The notes beneath the pieces were generated by a model. It searched no databases and was not told the DNA's origin. It saw only the letters and a list, made by a program, of their open reading frames with translations. From an uncultured Flavobacteriaceae bacterium (lineage in GTDB: Bacteria > Bacteroidota > Bacteroidia > Flavobacteriales > Flavobacteriaceae), in the NCBI GenBank assembly GCA_905479065.1, contig CAJQLB010000027.1:62001-126000 (forward strand): a stretch of 64,000 nucleotides of DNA, written 5' to 3'. The translations under genes were made by a program, and so were the position numbers. Below are positions 1-8,133 of the stretch, in pieces. Position 1 is the first letter of the stretch. Every line of letters begins with the position of its first letter.

Positions 1-1043
1 CCATTAATGGTATCTTAAAATATAACCTTGGACCTGTTCTAGATTGGAACAAATTACAGCCTTACTTTGGTGTAGGAGGTGGTTACACATGGGTTGATAA
101 AATTGGTGCAGGAACCGTTAATGGTTCTTTTGGTTTAAGTTATGTAATGAGTGAAACTGTGTCTTTAGTGGCAGAATCAACATATAAGCACGCTTTCGAA
201 AACTATTTACCAAAACATTTTGAGCACTCAATAAGTGTTGCTTTTAATTTTGGTGGTAAAGATTCTGATGGCGATGGTATTTATGATAAAAACGATTTAT
301 GCCCTGATGTACCAGGATTAGCTGAATTTGATGGCTGTCCAGATTCTGATGGTGACGGGATCGAAGATTCTAAAGACACATGTCCAAATGAAGCTGGTTT
401 AGCCGAATTTGATGGTTGCCCAGATACAGATGGTGATGGTGTTTCAGATAACAATGATGATTGTCCAAATACAGCTGGTCTTAAATCCTTAGGGGGTTGC
501 CCTGATACTGATGGCGATGGCATTGCTGATGGAAGTGATAATTGTCCAAATGAAGCGGGTCCAGCTGCAAATAATGGATGCCCTTGGCCTGATTCTGACG
601 GTGATGGCGTATTAGATAAAGATGATCAGTGTCCTAACGAGGCTGGAACAGTTGCCAATAATGGGTGCCCAGAAATTAATCCAACAGTAGAAGTAATGGA
701 TACTTTAAATGAGTACTCGAGATCTATTGGATTTGCTACTGGAAAATCATCATTCAAAGAAAAAACTGAAAATATTCTAAATGCAATGACTGCAATTTTT
801 AAGGAATATCCAAAAGCAAATTTCATCATTGAGGGTCATACAGACAGTACAGGTAGTGAAGGTTTTAATCAAAAACTTTCAGAGAAAAGAGCAAATGCTG
901 TTCACGATTATTTAGTTGCAAACGGAATTAGTGATGATCGTTTATCAACTGTTGGTTACGGTGAAACTCGACCAATTGACGATAATAAAACAAGAGCTGG
1001 GCGATCAAACAACAGACGTGTTGACGTAATATTAAATGATTAA
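1..1043 (+). CDS. OmpA-family outer membrane protein with TSP3 repeats (5' end missing)
   Basis: Structural outer-membrane protein that anchors the envelope to peptidoglycan. The reading frame is open from the window edge (codons in phase with base 3), so the true start lies upstream; the Met at 147 is internal. The visible part starts with Gly/aromatic-rich beta-strands of an N-terminal barrel. Counting from the Met at 147, five thrombospondin type 3 repeats of the form DxDGDGxxDxxDxCP follow (residues about 39-176), which bind calcium in this family. A C-terminal OmpA/peptidoglycan-binding domain (about 190-298) contains the GHTDSTG and NRRVDV motifs. A strong terminator follows directly. 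The OmpA and TSP3 assignments are certain; the barrel type is inferred because the N-terminus is cut. Confidence 0.93.
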   Translation, partial: INGILKYNLGPVLDWNKLQPYFGVGGGYTWVDKIGAGTVNGSFGLSYVMSETVSLVAESTYKHAFENYLPKHFEHSISVAFNFGGKDSDGDGIYDKNDLCPDVPGLAEFDGCPDSDGDGIEDSKDTCPNEAGLAEFDGCPDTDGDGVSDNNDDCPNTAGLKSLGGCPDTDGDGIADGSDNCPNEAGPAANNGCPWPDSDGDGVLDKDDQCPNEAGTVANNGCPEINPTVEVMDTLNEYSRSIGFATGKSSFKEKTENILNAMTAIFKEYPKANFIIEGHTDSTGSEGFNQKLSEKRANAVHDYLVANGISDDRLSTVGYGETRPIDDNKTRAGRSNNRRVDVILND

Positions 1044-1077
1044 TTATTACAGATAATTAAAATTTAAAAATAAGTTA

Positions 1078-1110
1078 AAAACGCTGAGATAATATCTCAG
1101 CGTTTTTTAT
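1078..1110 (+). terminator. Rho-independent terminator after the OmpA gene
   Basis: A perfect stem (ACGCTGAGAT at 1081-1090 pairing with ATCTCAGCGT at 1094-1103) has a three-base loop and is followed by a T tract. Flanking A and T runs extend the stem. It ends about 10 bases before the next start codon, so transcription of the nuclease gene must begin inside or just after it, or arise by readthrough. Confidence 0.85.
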
Positions 1111-1119
1111 TTTTATAAC

Positions 1120-3873
1120 ATGACAAGTTTTATTTACGACGTTTTAATTGATTTAAAAAAAAAGAATAAAAATCTATCTGAACTTATATTTATTCTTCCA
1201 AGTAAAAGAGCTGGCATTGTATTAAGAAGAGAATTAGCACATATTGAAAAACGCACTCTCTTTGCTCCTTTAATTTATAGTATTGAAGAATTTTCTGAAG
1301 AGCTTTCAGGTTTAAAATCAAAGCAAAAAATAGAGCTTTTATTTTTATTTTATGAAGTTTACCAAAACGAAACTATTGAGAAACATCAAGAACCGTTTGA
1401 CTCTTTTTTAAAATGGGCTCAAATTCTTTTACAAGATTTTAATGAAATTGATCGGTACTTAATTGATCCAAAACATATTTTTAATTATTTACACGATATT
1501 CAAAAAATTAATTCAGATCATTGGTCACTATCAAAAAATCAAACGAGTCTTACCAATAATTACTTAGTTTTTTGGTCTCAATTACACAATTTATACGAAT
1601 CATTTACAAGGGTCTTAATTAATTCGGGAAGTGGTTATCAAGGATTAATTTACAGAGAAGCGACAGAGAATATTGAAAATTACATCCAAGCAAACACCAA
1701 TAAGCACCATGTTTTTGTTGGCTTTAATGCGTTAAACACTGCTGAGTCAACCATCATACAAGAATTGTTAAATAATGGTGTAGCAGATGTTTATTGGGAT
1801 ATCGATGAAGAATTCATGAACTCAGAAATTCATACAGCTTCACACTTCATTAAGAATCACCAATCAGAATGGCCTCATTATCAAACACATCCATTCAATT
1901 TCATAACAAACAACTTTAAAACAAAAAAGAAGATACAGATCATTGGTGTTCCACAAAACATTGGACAAGCAAAGGTTATTGGTGAGACTCTCCATAATCT
2001 AAAAAAAACAACAACTATTGATAAAACAGCTGTTGTTTTAGGAGATGAATCACTTTTAATTCCCGTATTAAATTCGCTCCCAAATCAACTTAATACTTTA
2101 AACATTACCATGGGGTTTCCACTAAAAGAAACGCCTTTAACTTCTTTATTTGAGCTCTTATTTAGTGTCCATGTCAAACAGCATGAAACGTTTTATCACA
2201 AAGATGTCATTTCCGTATTATCCCACCAATACATTTGTAAATTACTTAACAAAAACACCTCTGAGGACCTTGTAAATTATATTAAAAAACAAAATTTAAT
2301 TCATATTTCGAAAACAGATCTACAATCATTATCTAAAGAAAATGAACATCTTATTTCATTGTTATTTGGCCATTGGAAAAATGATCCGAATACAGCAATT
2401 GACAATTGTTTATCATTAATTTTGCTCATTAAAAATAATCTTCGCTCTAAAAAAGACAACGCTTTAAGTCTAGAATATTTATATAGGTTTCATGAAGTAT
2501 TCAATATCTTATTTAAATTGAATCAGACATATGCAAGTTTGACATCCATAAAATCTTTAGAAAGCCTCTTCAAAGAGCTTATAGCATCAGAAACATTAGA
2601 CTTTAAAGGAGAGCCTTTGCAGGGATTACAGTTAATGGGAATGCTTGAATCCAGAGTTTTAGATTTTGAAACTGTTATCATTTCTTCTGTTAATGAGGGA
2701 ATACTACCTTCGGGAAAAACAAACAACTCATTCATCCCGTTTGATGTCAAAATTGAAGTAGGATTACCAACATATAGGGAAAAAGATGCGGTGTATACGT
2801 ATCATTTTTATCGCCTATTGCAAAGAGCAAAACAAATTTTTATAATTTATAATACAGAAGTTGACGCCCTTAATGGTGGAGAGAAAAGTCGTTTTATTTC
2901 ACAATTAGAGATTGAAAATCACCACCTTATAGAACACCAAATACTCAGTCCTAAAATACCAAAAGTTGAAAACTCTCTTGTAACTATTTCAAAAAACAAA
3001 AAAATTATTACTAAGCTTAAAGCGATAGCTGCTGAAGGCTTTTCCCCTTCGTCCTTGACCACTTATATTAAAAATCCTCCAGAATTTTACTTTAGAAAGG
3101 TGTTAGGGGTCAAAGAAAACGAAAATGTAGAGGAAGTCGTTGCTGCTAACACCCTTGGTACTGTTATACATAATACTTTAGAAGATTTTTATAAGCCTTT
3201 AGAGGGTTGCTGCCTTTCCATTAAAGACATGGATGCCATGATAGCAAAAATCAATATCACGATAACAAAACATTTCTCAGATGTTTACAAAAAAGGCTCT
3301 ATTTCAAAAGGTAAAAATCTTATTATTTTTGAAATTGCAAAACGTTACGTTTTAAACTTTTTAAACTTTGAAAAAGCGTCCTTAAAAAAAGGACATCAAA
3401 TAAAAATAATCTCTATTGAAAATAATTTAAGTATTCCAATAGATATTAAAGAATTAAACTTCCCAATTCGTCTAAAAGGAAAAGTTGATCGGATTGATGA
3501 GTTTGATGGGGTAACAAGAATTATTGATTATAAAACTGGCAAAGTTGAGCAACGTGATGTTAATCTTGAAAACTGGAATGATCTAACAATAAATTATGAT
3601 AAACACCATAAAAGTTTTCAGGTACTTTGCTATGCTTACATGATTGATGAAAAAATCCTTCAAAACAACGAATGTGAAGCAGGTATTATTTCATTTAAAA
3701 ATTTATCCTCAGGGTTTTTGAAATTTCAAAAAATAGATAAGCTTACAAAACCTGTCAAAAAACATTCTATTATTAACGATACAATAATTACAGACTTTTG
3801 TACCGAATTAAAAAAATTAATTACTGAAATATTTAATTCTAATATTGATTTTATCCAAAAACACGTATCTTAA
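1120..3873 (+). CDS. AddB/RexB-like PD-(D/E)XK nuclease, inactive helicase fold
   Basis: Probable subunit of an AddAB/RecBCD-type double-strand-break resection enzyme. The N-terminus has LPSKRAG (about residues 25-31) where a helicase would carry a GxGKT Walker A motif, which fits the degenerate helicase fold of AddB. The stretch LESRVLDF..NEGILPSG (about 505-528) is typical of AddB-like proteins. The C-terminal nuclease domain begins near residue 638 (SPSSLTTY) and carries GKVDRID (about 787) and IIDYKTGK (about 800), which supply the acidic and lysine residues of the PD-(D/E)XK site. At 917 aa it fits the Bacteroidota family. No AddA/UvrD partner lies in the window on the downstream side. 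The stop overlaps the next ATG (TAATG), so the two are translationally coupled. Confidence 0.85.
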   Translation: MTSFIYDVLIDLKKKNKNLSELIFILPSKRAGIVLRRELAHIEKRTLFAPLIYSIEEFSEELSGLKSKQKIELLFLFYEVYQNETIEKHQEPFDSFLKWAQILLQDFNEIDRYLIDPKHIFNYLHDIQKINSDHWSLSKNQTSLTNNYLVFWSQLHNLYESFTRVLINSGSGYQGLIYREATENIENYIQANTNKHHVFVGFNALNTAESTIIQELLNNGVADVYWDIDEEFMNSEIHTASHFIKNHQSEWPHYQTHPFNFITNNFKTKKKIQIIGVPQNIGQAKVIGETLHNLKKTTTIDKTAVVLGDESLLIPVLNSLPNQLNTLNITMGFPLKETPLTSLFELLFSVHVKQHETFYHKDVISVLSHQYICKLLNKNTSEDLVNYIKKQNLIHISKTDLQSLSKENEHLISLLFGHWKNDPNTAIDNCLSLILLIKNNLRSKKDNALSLEYLYRFHEVFNILFKLNQTYASLTSIKSLESLFKELIASETLDFKGEPLQGLQLMGMLESRVLDFETVIISSVNEGILPSGKTNNSFIPFDVKIEVGLPTYREKDAVYTYHFYRLLQRAKQIFIIYNTEVDALNGGEKSRFISQLEIENHHLIEHQILSPKIPKVENSLVTISKNKKIITKLKAIAAEGFSPSSLTTYIKNPPEFYFRKVLGVKENENVEEVVAANTLGTVIHNTLEDFYKPLEGCCLSIKDMDAMIAKINITITKHFSDVYKKGSISKGKNLIIFEIAKRYVLNFLNFEKASLKKGHQIKIISIENNLSIPIDIKELNFPIRLKGKVDRIDEFDGVTRIIDYKTGKVEQRDVNLENWNDLTINYDKHHKSFQVLCYAYMIDEKILQNNECEAGIISFKNLSSGFLKFQKIDKLTKPVKKHSIINDTIITDFCTELKKLITEIFNSNIDFIQKHVS

Positions 3874-4721
3874 TGGATGTCTTAAATAATTATATTTTAC
3901 AAAGAGGTATTAAAAAATCTATAGTTGTTGATGTCTATTATTCTCAAAAAAAGCATCAACAACCGATTATCATATTTTGCCACGGCTATAAGGGTTTTAA
4001 AGATTGGGGAGCTTGGCATTTAATGGCTAATAATTTTTCTGAAAAAGGTTATTGCTTTGTGAAGTTTAACTTTTCACACAATGGTGGTACAACTTCAAAT
4101 CCAATTGATTTCTCCGATTTAAATGCATTTGGCCTTAATAACTATACAAAAGAATTAGATGATTTAAGTGATGTTATAGATTGGGTACAAAATTATTTTA
4201 AAAGTAACTTGTTTGTTAATAGCAAAAATATTTGTCTTTTGGGTCATAGTCGTGGTGGAGGTATTTGTATTTTAAAAGCATCGCGAGATCAACGAATCAA
4301 AAAAGTAATTACCCTAGCAAGTGTTTGCGATTTTAAAAAACGTACAAAAGCCATTAGTGATTTGAAGGATTGGAAAAAAACAGGTGTTGCTTATGTGTTA
4401 AATGGGAGAACACATCAGAGAATGCCGCATTTTTACCAATTTTATGAAGATCTAATAGCCAATAGCGAGGCTCTTAATATTGAAGTCGCAACAAAGCAAA
4501 TACAAATCCCTCAACTCATTATTCACGGTGACTCAGACTCATCAGTATCTATTGAAGAGGCTCAAAAATTGCATAGATGGAACCCTAAAAGCGAACTTCG
4601 TACCGTAAAAAATGCAAATCATGTCTTCAACACAAAACATCCTTGGAATTTAAATTATATGCCCCCTGAATTATTATCAGTTATATCACTAATATCAAGA
4701 TTTTTAATAAAGGAATCATAG
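3873..4721 (+). CDS. Alpha/beta hydrolase (dienelactone hydrolase / S9-like)
   Basis: Predicted cytoplasmic serine hydrolase of unknown substrate, 282 aa with no signal peptide. The nucleophile elbow is GHSRGG (about residues 123-128), the acid is probably in HGDSD (about 217), and the catalytic histidine is in NANHVF (about 249). These form a complete alpha/beta-hydrolase triad. The oxyanion region FCHGYKGFKDWG near residue 35 resembles dienelactone-hydrolase and prolyl-oligopeptidase relatives. The gene shares one base with the stop of the AddB-like gene, so the pair is one operon. What a hydrolase contributes beside a recombination nuclease is unknown. The fold is secure and the substrate is not. 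Confidence 0.82.
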   Translation: MDVLNNYILQRGIKKSIVVDVYYSQKKHQQPIIIFCHGYKGFKDWGAWHLMANNFSEKGYCFVKFNFSHNGGTTSNPIDFSDLNAFGLNNYTKELDDLSDVIDWVQNYFKSNLFVNSKNICLLGHSRGGGICILKASRDQRIKKVITLASVCDFKKRTKAISDLKDWKKTGVAYVLNGRTHQRMPHFYQFYEDLIANSEALNIEVATKQIQIPQLIIHGDSDSSVSIEEAQKLHRWNPKSELRTVKNANHVFNTKHPWNLNYMPPELLSVISLISRFLIKES

Positions 4722-5166
4722 TCAAATTCCATGTCTTACTATTTCAAAAAGTTTTTTTCAATAATATAACCTTTACTAAACGCAACCTTTTAAAAAAATT
4801 GTATCTACTAAATAGTTAGTTAGTTTTAATTCCTTTCAATTTATTGCCAAGGAGTAACATTATTAGATTATATCAATCTAGTTGTTACTCCTTAATTGTT
4901 TAATTAGCTCAAATATCGAACTTCTCAATGTGACTATTCTCGCTTTAGAAGGTCTCTACTTAACTTACTTATTCCTTTATGGAGACGTTGCTAATAATTG
5001 TTATTACAACGAAAAGCCTATAATTTGGTTTTAAAAAATTGTGTTTTTTTCTATTTTTATACCGTTACTTAGCAAAAAATTAATGTCGATCATATAATGC
5101 CTCAAAATGAATTGGAAAAATAGGATGAATATGAGCTAAAATATGTACAGAAAATAGAGATTAAAT
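4722..5166. other. Intergenic stretch with two hairpins, no convincing gene
   Basis: These 445 bases are AT-rich and in all frames lack a plausible coding sequence. They contain a long imperfect hairpin (4849-4893) and a second inverted repeat (about 4984-5010, CGTTG..TAATAA / TTATTA.CAACG). Neither has a T tract, so they are not ordinary terminators. No TAnnTTTG promoter was found close to the following small ORF. Confidence 0.6.
4849..4893. repeat. Long imperfect inverted repeat
   Basis: The outer arms AAGGAGTAACA (4849-4859) and TGTTACTCCTT (4883-4893) are perfect complements of 11 bases. An inner stem TAGATT (4864-4869) and AATCTA (4875-4880) closes over five bases. There is no following T tract. 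It could be an RNA hairpin at the 3' end of the hydrolase transcript or a relic of a small mobile repeat; nothing decides between these. Confidence 0.6.
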
Positions 5167-5412
5167 ATGGTAAAATTGATTGAAGATATAGGTGAGACTT
5201 ACAAAAAGATTGTTTGGAAATTCGTAGTTGAAATAAATGACATGAAAATAGGGGTTGTTTATGAAGCAGATAATGATCATAAAGGATTTACTTACTTTAA
5301 GTTTATTGATGATAGGTTTATTTACGAAGAATTAGTAAGTGATGTGTTAAGTGACGATGATAAGTTTAATATTGAAGAAATCTTTTTTAATGACACAAAT
5401 TATAATAGTTAA
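5167..5412 (+). CDS. Small hypothetical protein, 81 aa
   Basis: I do not recognise this protein. It is an acidic, soluble-looking 81-residue product with no signal peptide, transmembrane segment or Cys/His motif, and reads like one small alpha/beta domain (VWKFVVEIND, IGVVYEADND). It starts with ATG after a purine-rich stretch (AGAGATTAAAT). It lies alone in a gene-poor gap between an operon end and tRNA-Ala, where strain-specific insertions are common. The codon pattern (many A/T third positions, D/E/K-rich) is compatible with a real gene, but without homologues it could be spurious. Confidence 0.5.
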   Translation: MVKLIEDIGETYKKIVWKFVVEINDMKIGVVYEADNDHKGFTYFKFIDDRFIYEELVSDVLSDDDKFNIEEIFFNDTNYNS

Positions 5413-5498
5413 GAAAGATGTTGTTAAGAGATAGTGACACGAGAATAAACGCTATTAAAAAACATCAAAGTGAAAAAGTGACTACTCTAAAAAATAAA

Positions 5499-5526
5499 AA
5501 AGAGCTATAAATTAATATAACTCTTT
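5499..5526 (-). terminator. Probable terminator of the usp-tRNA-Ala transcript
   Basis: The sequence forms a hairpin with arms AAAGAG..TATA and TATA..CTCTTT, each interrupted by one base, and read on the minus strand it runs into a T-rich tract (A-rich on the plus strand at 5490-5500). It lies about 14 bases past the 3' end of tRNA-Ala. Confidence 0.6.
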
Positions 5527-5539
5527 AGTAATTAATTAG

Positions 5540-5613
5540 TGGAGAAGATGGGATTCGAACCCACGACCTCTTGACTGCCAGTCAAGCGCTCTAGCCAACT
5601 GAGCTACATCCCC
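5540..5613 (-). tRNA. tRNA-Ala(GGC)
   Basis: The reverse strand folds into a complete cloverleaf: D arm (TAGCTCAGTTGGCTAGAGC), anticodon stem CTTGA/TCAAG with loop CTGGCAG giving anticodon GGC, and T arm with GTTCGAATC. The acceptor stem has the G3:U70 pair that specifies alanine. The discriminator base is A and the CCA tail is not encoded. Its 5' end lies only five bases after the stop codon of the universal stress gene on the same strand, and no promoter element is visible between them. Confidence 0.95.
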
Positions 5614-5618
5614 AATAG

Positions 5619-6413
5619 TTATTTTAACCCACTTAGTACCAAGACAGGTTTTGTGCTATAAAAATCCTTCTTCAGAATTGTGTTTTTTTCCCACTTTTTT
5701 ATAAAAAACCCCCGTTTTCTACGAACTACACATAAAACATCTGGGTCGTGAGACTTGTAGTGTTCTAAAACACCTTGAAACGTTGTCGCATTCTCAGTTT
5801 CAGTTATATTAGTTATGATAGCTTGTAAAGGCTCATTGATATTAAAATCTCCAACATTATAGTAGGTGGTTTTAACCAGAAGTAAATTAATAACTGTTTT
5901 AAATTTATTCTTAATATCTAATAATGGCTTCAAAGAATTCTCTTTTTTCAAAATAGCTGACTTAACAGCTAATAAAATTCTAGTTATCGGCTTAAATACA
6001 TAATTTTCAGGAATAATTAGAGCAGGTATTTGTGTTTGCTTAATAATTTTACCTGACGTATTTCCTAAAAAAACCTCGTCCTTAACGGAATTAGTTCTTG
6101 GTTCTATTAATATCAAATCAATGTCGGCAGCTTTACCAATTAATTTTAATGTATCTATTAAATTGCCTTTTAAGACCTTGACTGAGAAATCAATATTTTT
6201 AGTATCTATTTGAGATACTAATCCGTTTAAATACGCTTTCCCCTCACGCTCTAAAATGGCATCAACCTTTATCATGGTGCCTGCCTTGGGGTAAACATTA
6301 TAAACTTGAACAATAAATAGTTTCGCATTGAATGCCTTTGCGAAATCAACAGCATACTGCAAATGACTCAACACATTATCTGAGGATCCAACTGGGACTA
6401 AAATATTTTTCAT
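5619..6413 (-). CDS. Universal stress protein, tandem UspA domains
   Basis: Cytoplasmic stress protein of 264 aa, twice the length of a single Usp domain. Domain 1 starts with MKNILVPVGSSDN and runs to about residue 140. Domain 2 starts with ITRILLAVKSA near residue 143. The first domain ends in GNTSGKIIKQTQIPALIIPE, similar to the UspA G-x9-G(S/T) nucleotide-binding signature. The second is more diverged and lacks that loop, as is common in Bacteroidota tandem proteins. A consensus TAnnTTTG promoter lies about 35 bases upstream (6450-6457). The stop is five bases from tRNA-Ala, suggesting a joint transcript. The target process cannot be read from the sequence. Confidence 0.87.
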   Translation of the reverse strand: MKNILVPVGSSDNVLSHLQYAVDFAKAFNAKLFIVQVYNVYPKAGTMIKVDAILEREGKAYLNGLVSQIDTKNIDFSVKVLKGNLIDTLKLIGKAADIDLILIEPRTNSVKDEVFLGNTSGKIIKQTQIPALIIPENYVFKPITRILLAVKSAILKKENSLKPLLDIKNKFKTVINLLLVKTTYYNVGDFNINEPLQAIITNITETENATTFQGVLEHYKSHDPDVLCVVRRKRGFFIKKWEKNTILKKDFYSTKPVLVLSGLK

Positions 6414-6449
6414 AAGTACACTTTAAAGCCTATTTTTAAACTTTAATAA

Positions 6450-6457
6450 CAAAAATA
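6450..6457 (-). promoter_or_regulatory. TATTTTTG -7 element for the usp gene
   Basis: An exact match to the Bacteroidota primary-sigma -7 consensus TAnnTTTG on the minus strand. Transcription should start near 6443-6446, giving a leader of about 30 bases before the ATG at 6413. Confidence 0.6.
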
Positions 6458-6494
6458 CATCTTTTTATTAAGTAATTAAGATGCGACCTATCAG

Positions 6495-7829
6495 TTGAAA
6501 ACGACAATCACATTTAAACAAATTAACAAACTTGCTATTCCAGCGTTAATTTCAGGAGTCTCCGAGCCAATTTTATCATTGACTGATGCTGCTATTGTAG
6601 GAAATATTCAATTTAATGCTACAGAATCGCTTGCTGCTGTTGGTATCGTGACAACATTTTTATCAATGTTAATTTGGATATTAGGACAAACTAGAAGTGC
6701 CATATCTTCTTTAGTCTCTCAATATCTTGGTGCTAATAATTTAGATGCAATAAAAACACTTCCGGCACAGGCTATTCTTTTAATTACGTCCTTAAGCATC
6801 GTCATTATAATTCTTACTTACCCCTTTGCTGAATACATTTTTAAACTATACAACGCTTCTGATATAATTTTAGATTACAGTGTTAATTATTATAGAATCC
6901 GTGTTTTTGGTTTTCCTTTTACCTTATTTACAATTGCTGTTTTTGGAACCTTTAGGGGCCTTCAAAATACTTTTTATCCGATGATAATTGCCATTGTAGG
7001 TACAGTTATAAACATTGTTCTAGATGTAATTCTTGTTTACGGTATTGAAGGTATTTTACCCGCAATGCACATAGAGGGAGCAGGTTATGCAAGTGTTATT
7101 GCACAATTAATAATGGCTTTGCTGTCTATCTACTACCTGCTCGTTAAAACAACATTTTCTCTTAAAGTTAGTCTTACACTAAACAAAGAAATTAAAACCT
7201 TTTCTTTAATGATTCTAAACCTATTTGTGAGAACCTTAGCTTTAAATATCACGTTATATTATGCAAGTGCTTTTTCGACTAGCTACGGAAAAGAGTATAT
7301 AGCCGCTTATACCATTGCCATAAATCTTTGGTTTTTAGGGGCCTTTATTATTGATGGATATTCCAGCGCGGGAAATATTCTTTCCGGAAAGTTGTTTGGA
7401 CAAGAAAACTATCAAGCCCTTTTAAGACTGAGCTCTAAGCTTATTAAATACGGCATTATTTTAGGAATATCCATGGCAATAATTGGAGGTCTCTTCTACG
7501 AGATTATCGGTACTGTGTTTACAAAAGACCCCAAAGTACTACATGAATTTTATCAGGTTTTTTGGATCATTCTTTTGATGCAACCATTATGTGCTTTAGC
7601 ATTTATTTTTGACGGTGTCTTTAAAGGACTTGGTAAAATGAAATATTTAAGAAACGTGCTACTCTTTTCTACTTTCATGGTTTTTTTGCCTCTACTTTTT
7701 TGGCTAGACTCTATGAATTATAAACTTTATGGTATTTTTATAGCATTTACAGCATGGATAATTGCCAGAGGAGTCCCTTTAATAATTAAATTTAGACAAC
7801 AATTTTCACTCCTATCTCAAAAGGTGTAA
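6495..7829 (+). CDS. MATE-family multidrug/Na+ antiporter
   Basis: Inner-membrane exporter that uses an ion gradient to expel cationic drugs or metabolites. At 444 aa it has the family's usual length and twelve hydrophobic segments in two halves. The N-terminus NKLAIPALISGVSEPILSLTDAAIVG matches the first MATE helix with its P..DAAIVG motif. The start codon is TTG at 6495; the nearby ATG at 6481 is out of frame and closes quickly, and the TTG gives a normal family N-terminus. It is divergent from the stress gene. Two micro-ORFs and queD follow in the same direction. The substrate is unknown. Confidence 0.9.
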   Translation: MKTTITFKQINKLAIPALISGVSEPILSLTDAAIVGNIQFNATESLAAVGIVTTFLSMLIWILGQTRSAISSLVSQYLGANNLDAIKTLPAQAILLITSLSIVIIILTYPFAEYIFKLYNASDIILDYSVNYYRIRVFGFPFTLFTIAVFGTFRGLQNTFYPMIIAIVGTVINIVLDVILVYGIEGILPAMHIEGAGYASVIAQLIMALLSIYYLLVKTTFSLKVSLTLNKEIKTFSLMILNLFVRTLALNITLYYASAFSTSYGKEYIAAYTIAINLWFLGAFIIDGYSSAGNILSGKLFGQENYQALLRLSSKLIKYGIILGISMAIIGGLFYEIIGTVFTKDPKVLHEFYQVFWIILLMQPLCALAFIFDGVFKGLGKMKYLRNVLLFSTFMVFLPLLFWLDSMNYKLYGIFIAFTAWIIARGVPLIIKFRQQFSLLSQKV

Positions 7830-7856
7830 CTTTGAAAATTATTACCTGATTGTATC

Positions 7857-8030
7857 ATGAAACTAATAACCCTTTTTTATCAAATTAACATCAATGAAAA
7901 ATTGAAAAGCGCCCCAAATAGTGACTATGAAATAGGTGTTTTTATTGGGACACTATTACCTTTTATTATTTTAGTAACCATTGCCTTTTTGGTTTTTAAA
8001 TACAACAAAAATAAAATTAAAAAAAACTGA
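7857..8030 (+). CDS. Putative single-pass membrane micro-protein, 57 aa
   Basis: An ATG-initiated ORF encodes 57 residues: a short polar N-terminus (MKLITLFYQI), a charged stretch (NEKLKSAPNSDYE), one strong hydrophobic segment (about residues 28-47, ending LVFKYN) and a lysine/asparagine-rich tail (KNKIKKN). This is a single-pass, positive-inside (C-in) arrangement. The next micro-ORF starts two bases after the stop. It is not similar to anything I recognise. The tight packing with its neighbours and the coherent membrane topology argue that it is translated. A small membrane-anchor or modulator role is guesswork. Confidence 0.5.
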   Translation: MKLITLFYQININEKLKSAPNSDYEIGVFIGTLLPFIILVTIAFLVFKYNKNKIKKN

Positions 8031-8031
8031 T

Positions 8032-8133
8032 ATGGATATCCTGAATTTTCTAAGTGGCAACGGTCTATTCCTAGTGCTAGGGGTTGCTTTGATTATTATT
8101 TATTTTATAAACCGAAATAAGAAATCTCGATGA
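8032..8133 (+). CDS. Putative membrane micro-protein, 33 aa
   Basis: An ATG-initiated ORF of 33 residues begins MDILNFLSGNG, has one hydrophobic helix (about residues 11-26) and ends in the basic tail NRNKKSR. It starts two bases after the preceding micro-ORF and its TGA overlaps the ATG of queD (ATGA). This four-base overlap is the classic sign of translational coupling and is the best evidence that the ORF is real. No family is recognised. Confidence 0.5.
   Translation: MDILNFLSGNGLFLVLGVALIIIYFINRNKKSR

Noticed and set aside
281-523. Long minus-strand ORF over the OmpA TSP3 repeats
   Set aside because: It is the antisense shadow of the repeated DxDGDG codons, with a periodic composition and no coding features.
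287-670. Possible tandem DNA repeat in the OmpA gene
   Set aside because: The periodicity is explained by five diverged protein repeats (TSP3), with synonymous differences between copies, so it is not a DNA-level repeat array.
4984-5010. Integron attC-like site
   Set aside because: The inverted repeat (CGTTG..CAACG) lacks convincing attC core sites and there is no integrase or cassette context.
5540-5613. Integration scar at tRNA-Ala
   Set aside because: No duplicated tRNA 3' fragment or integrase was found on either side.
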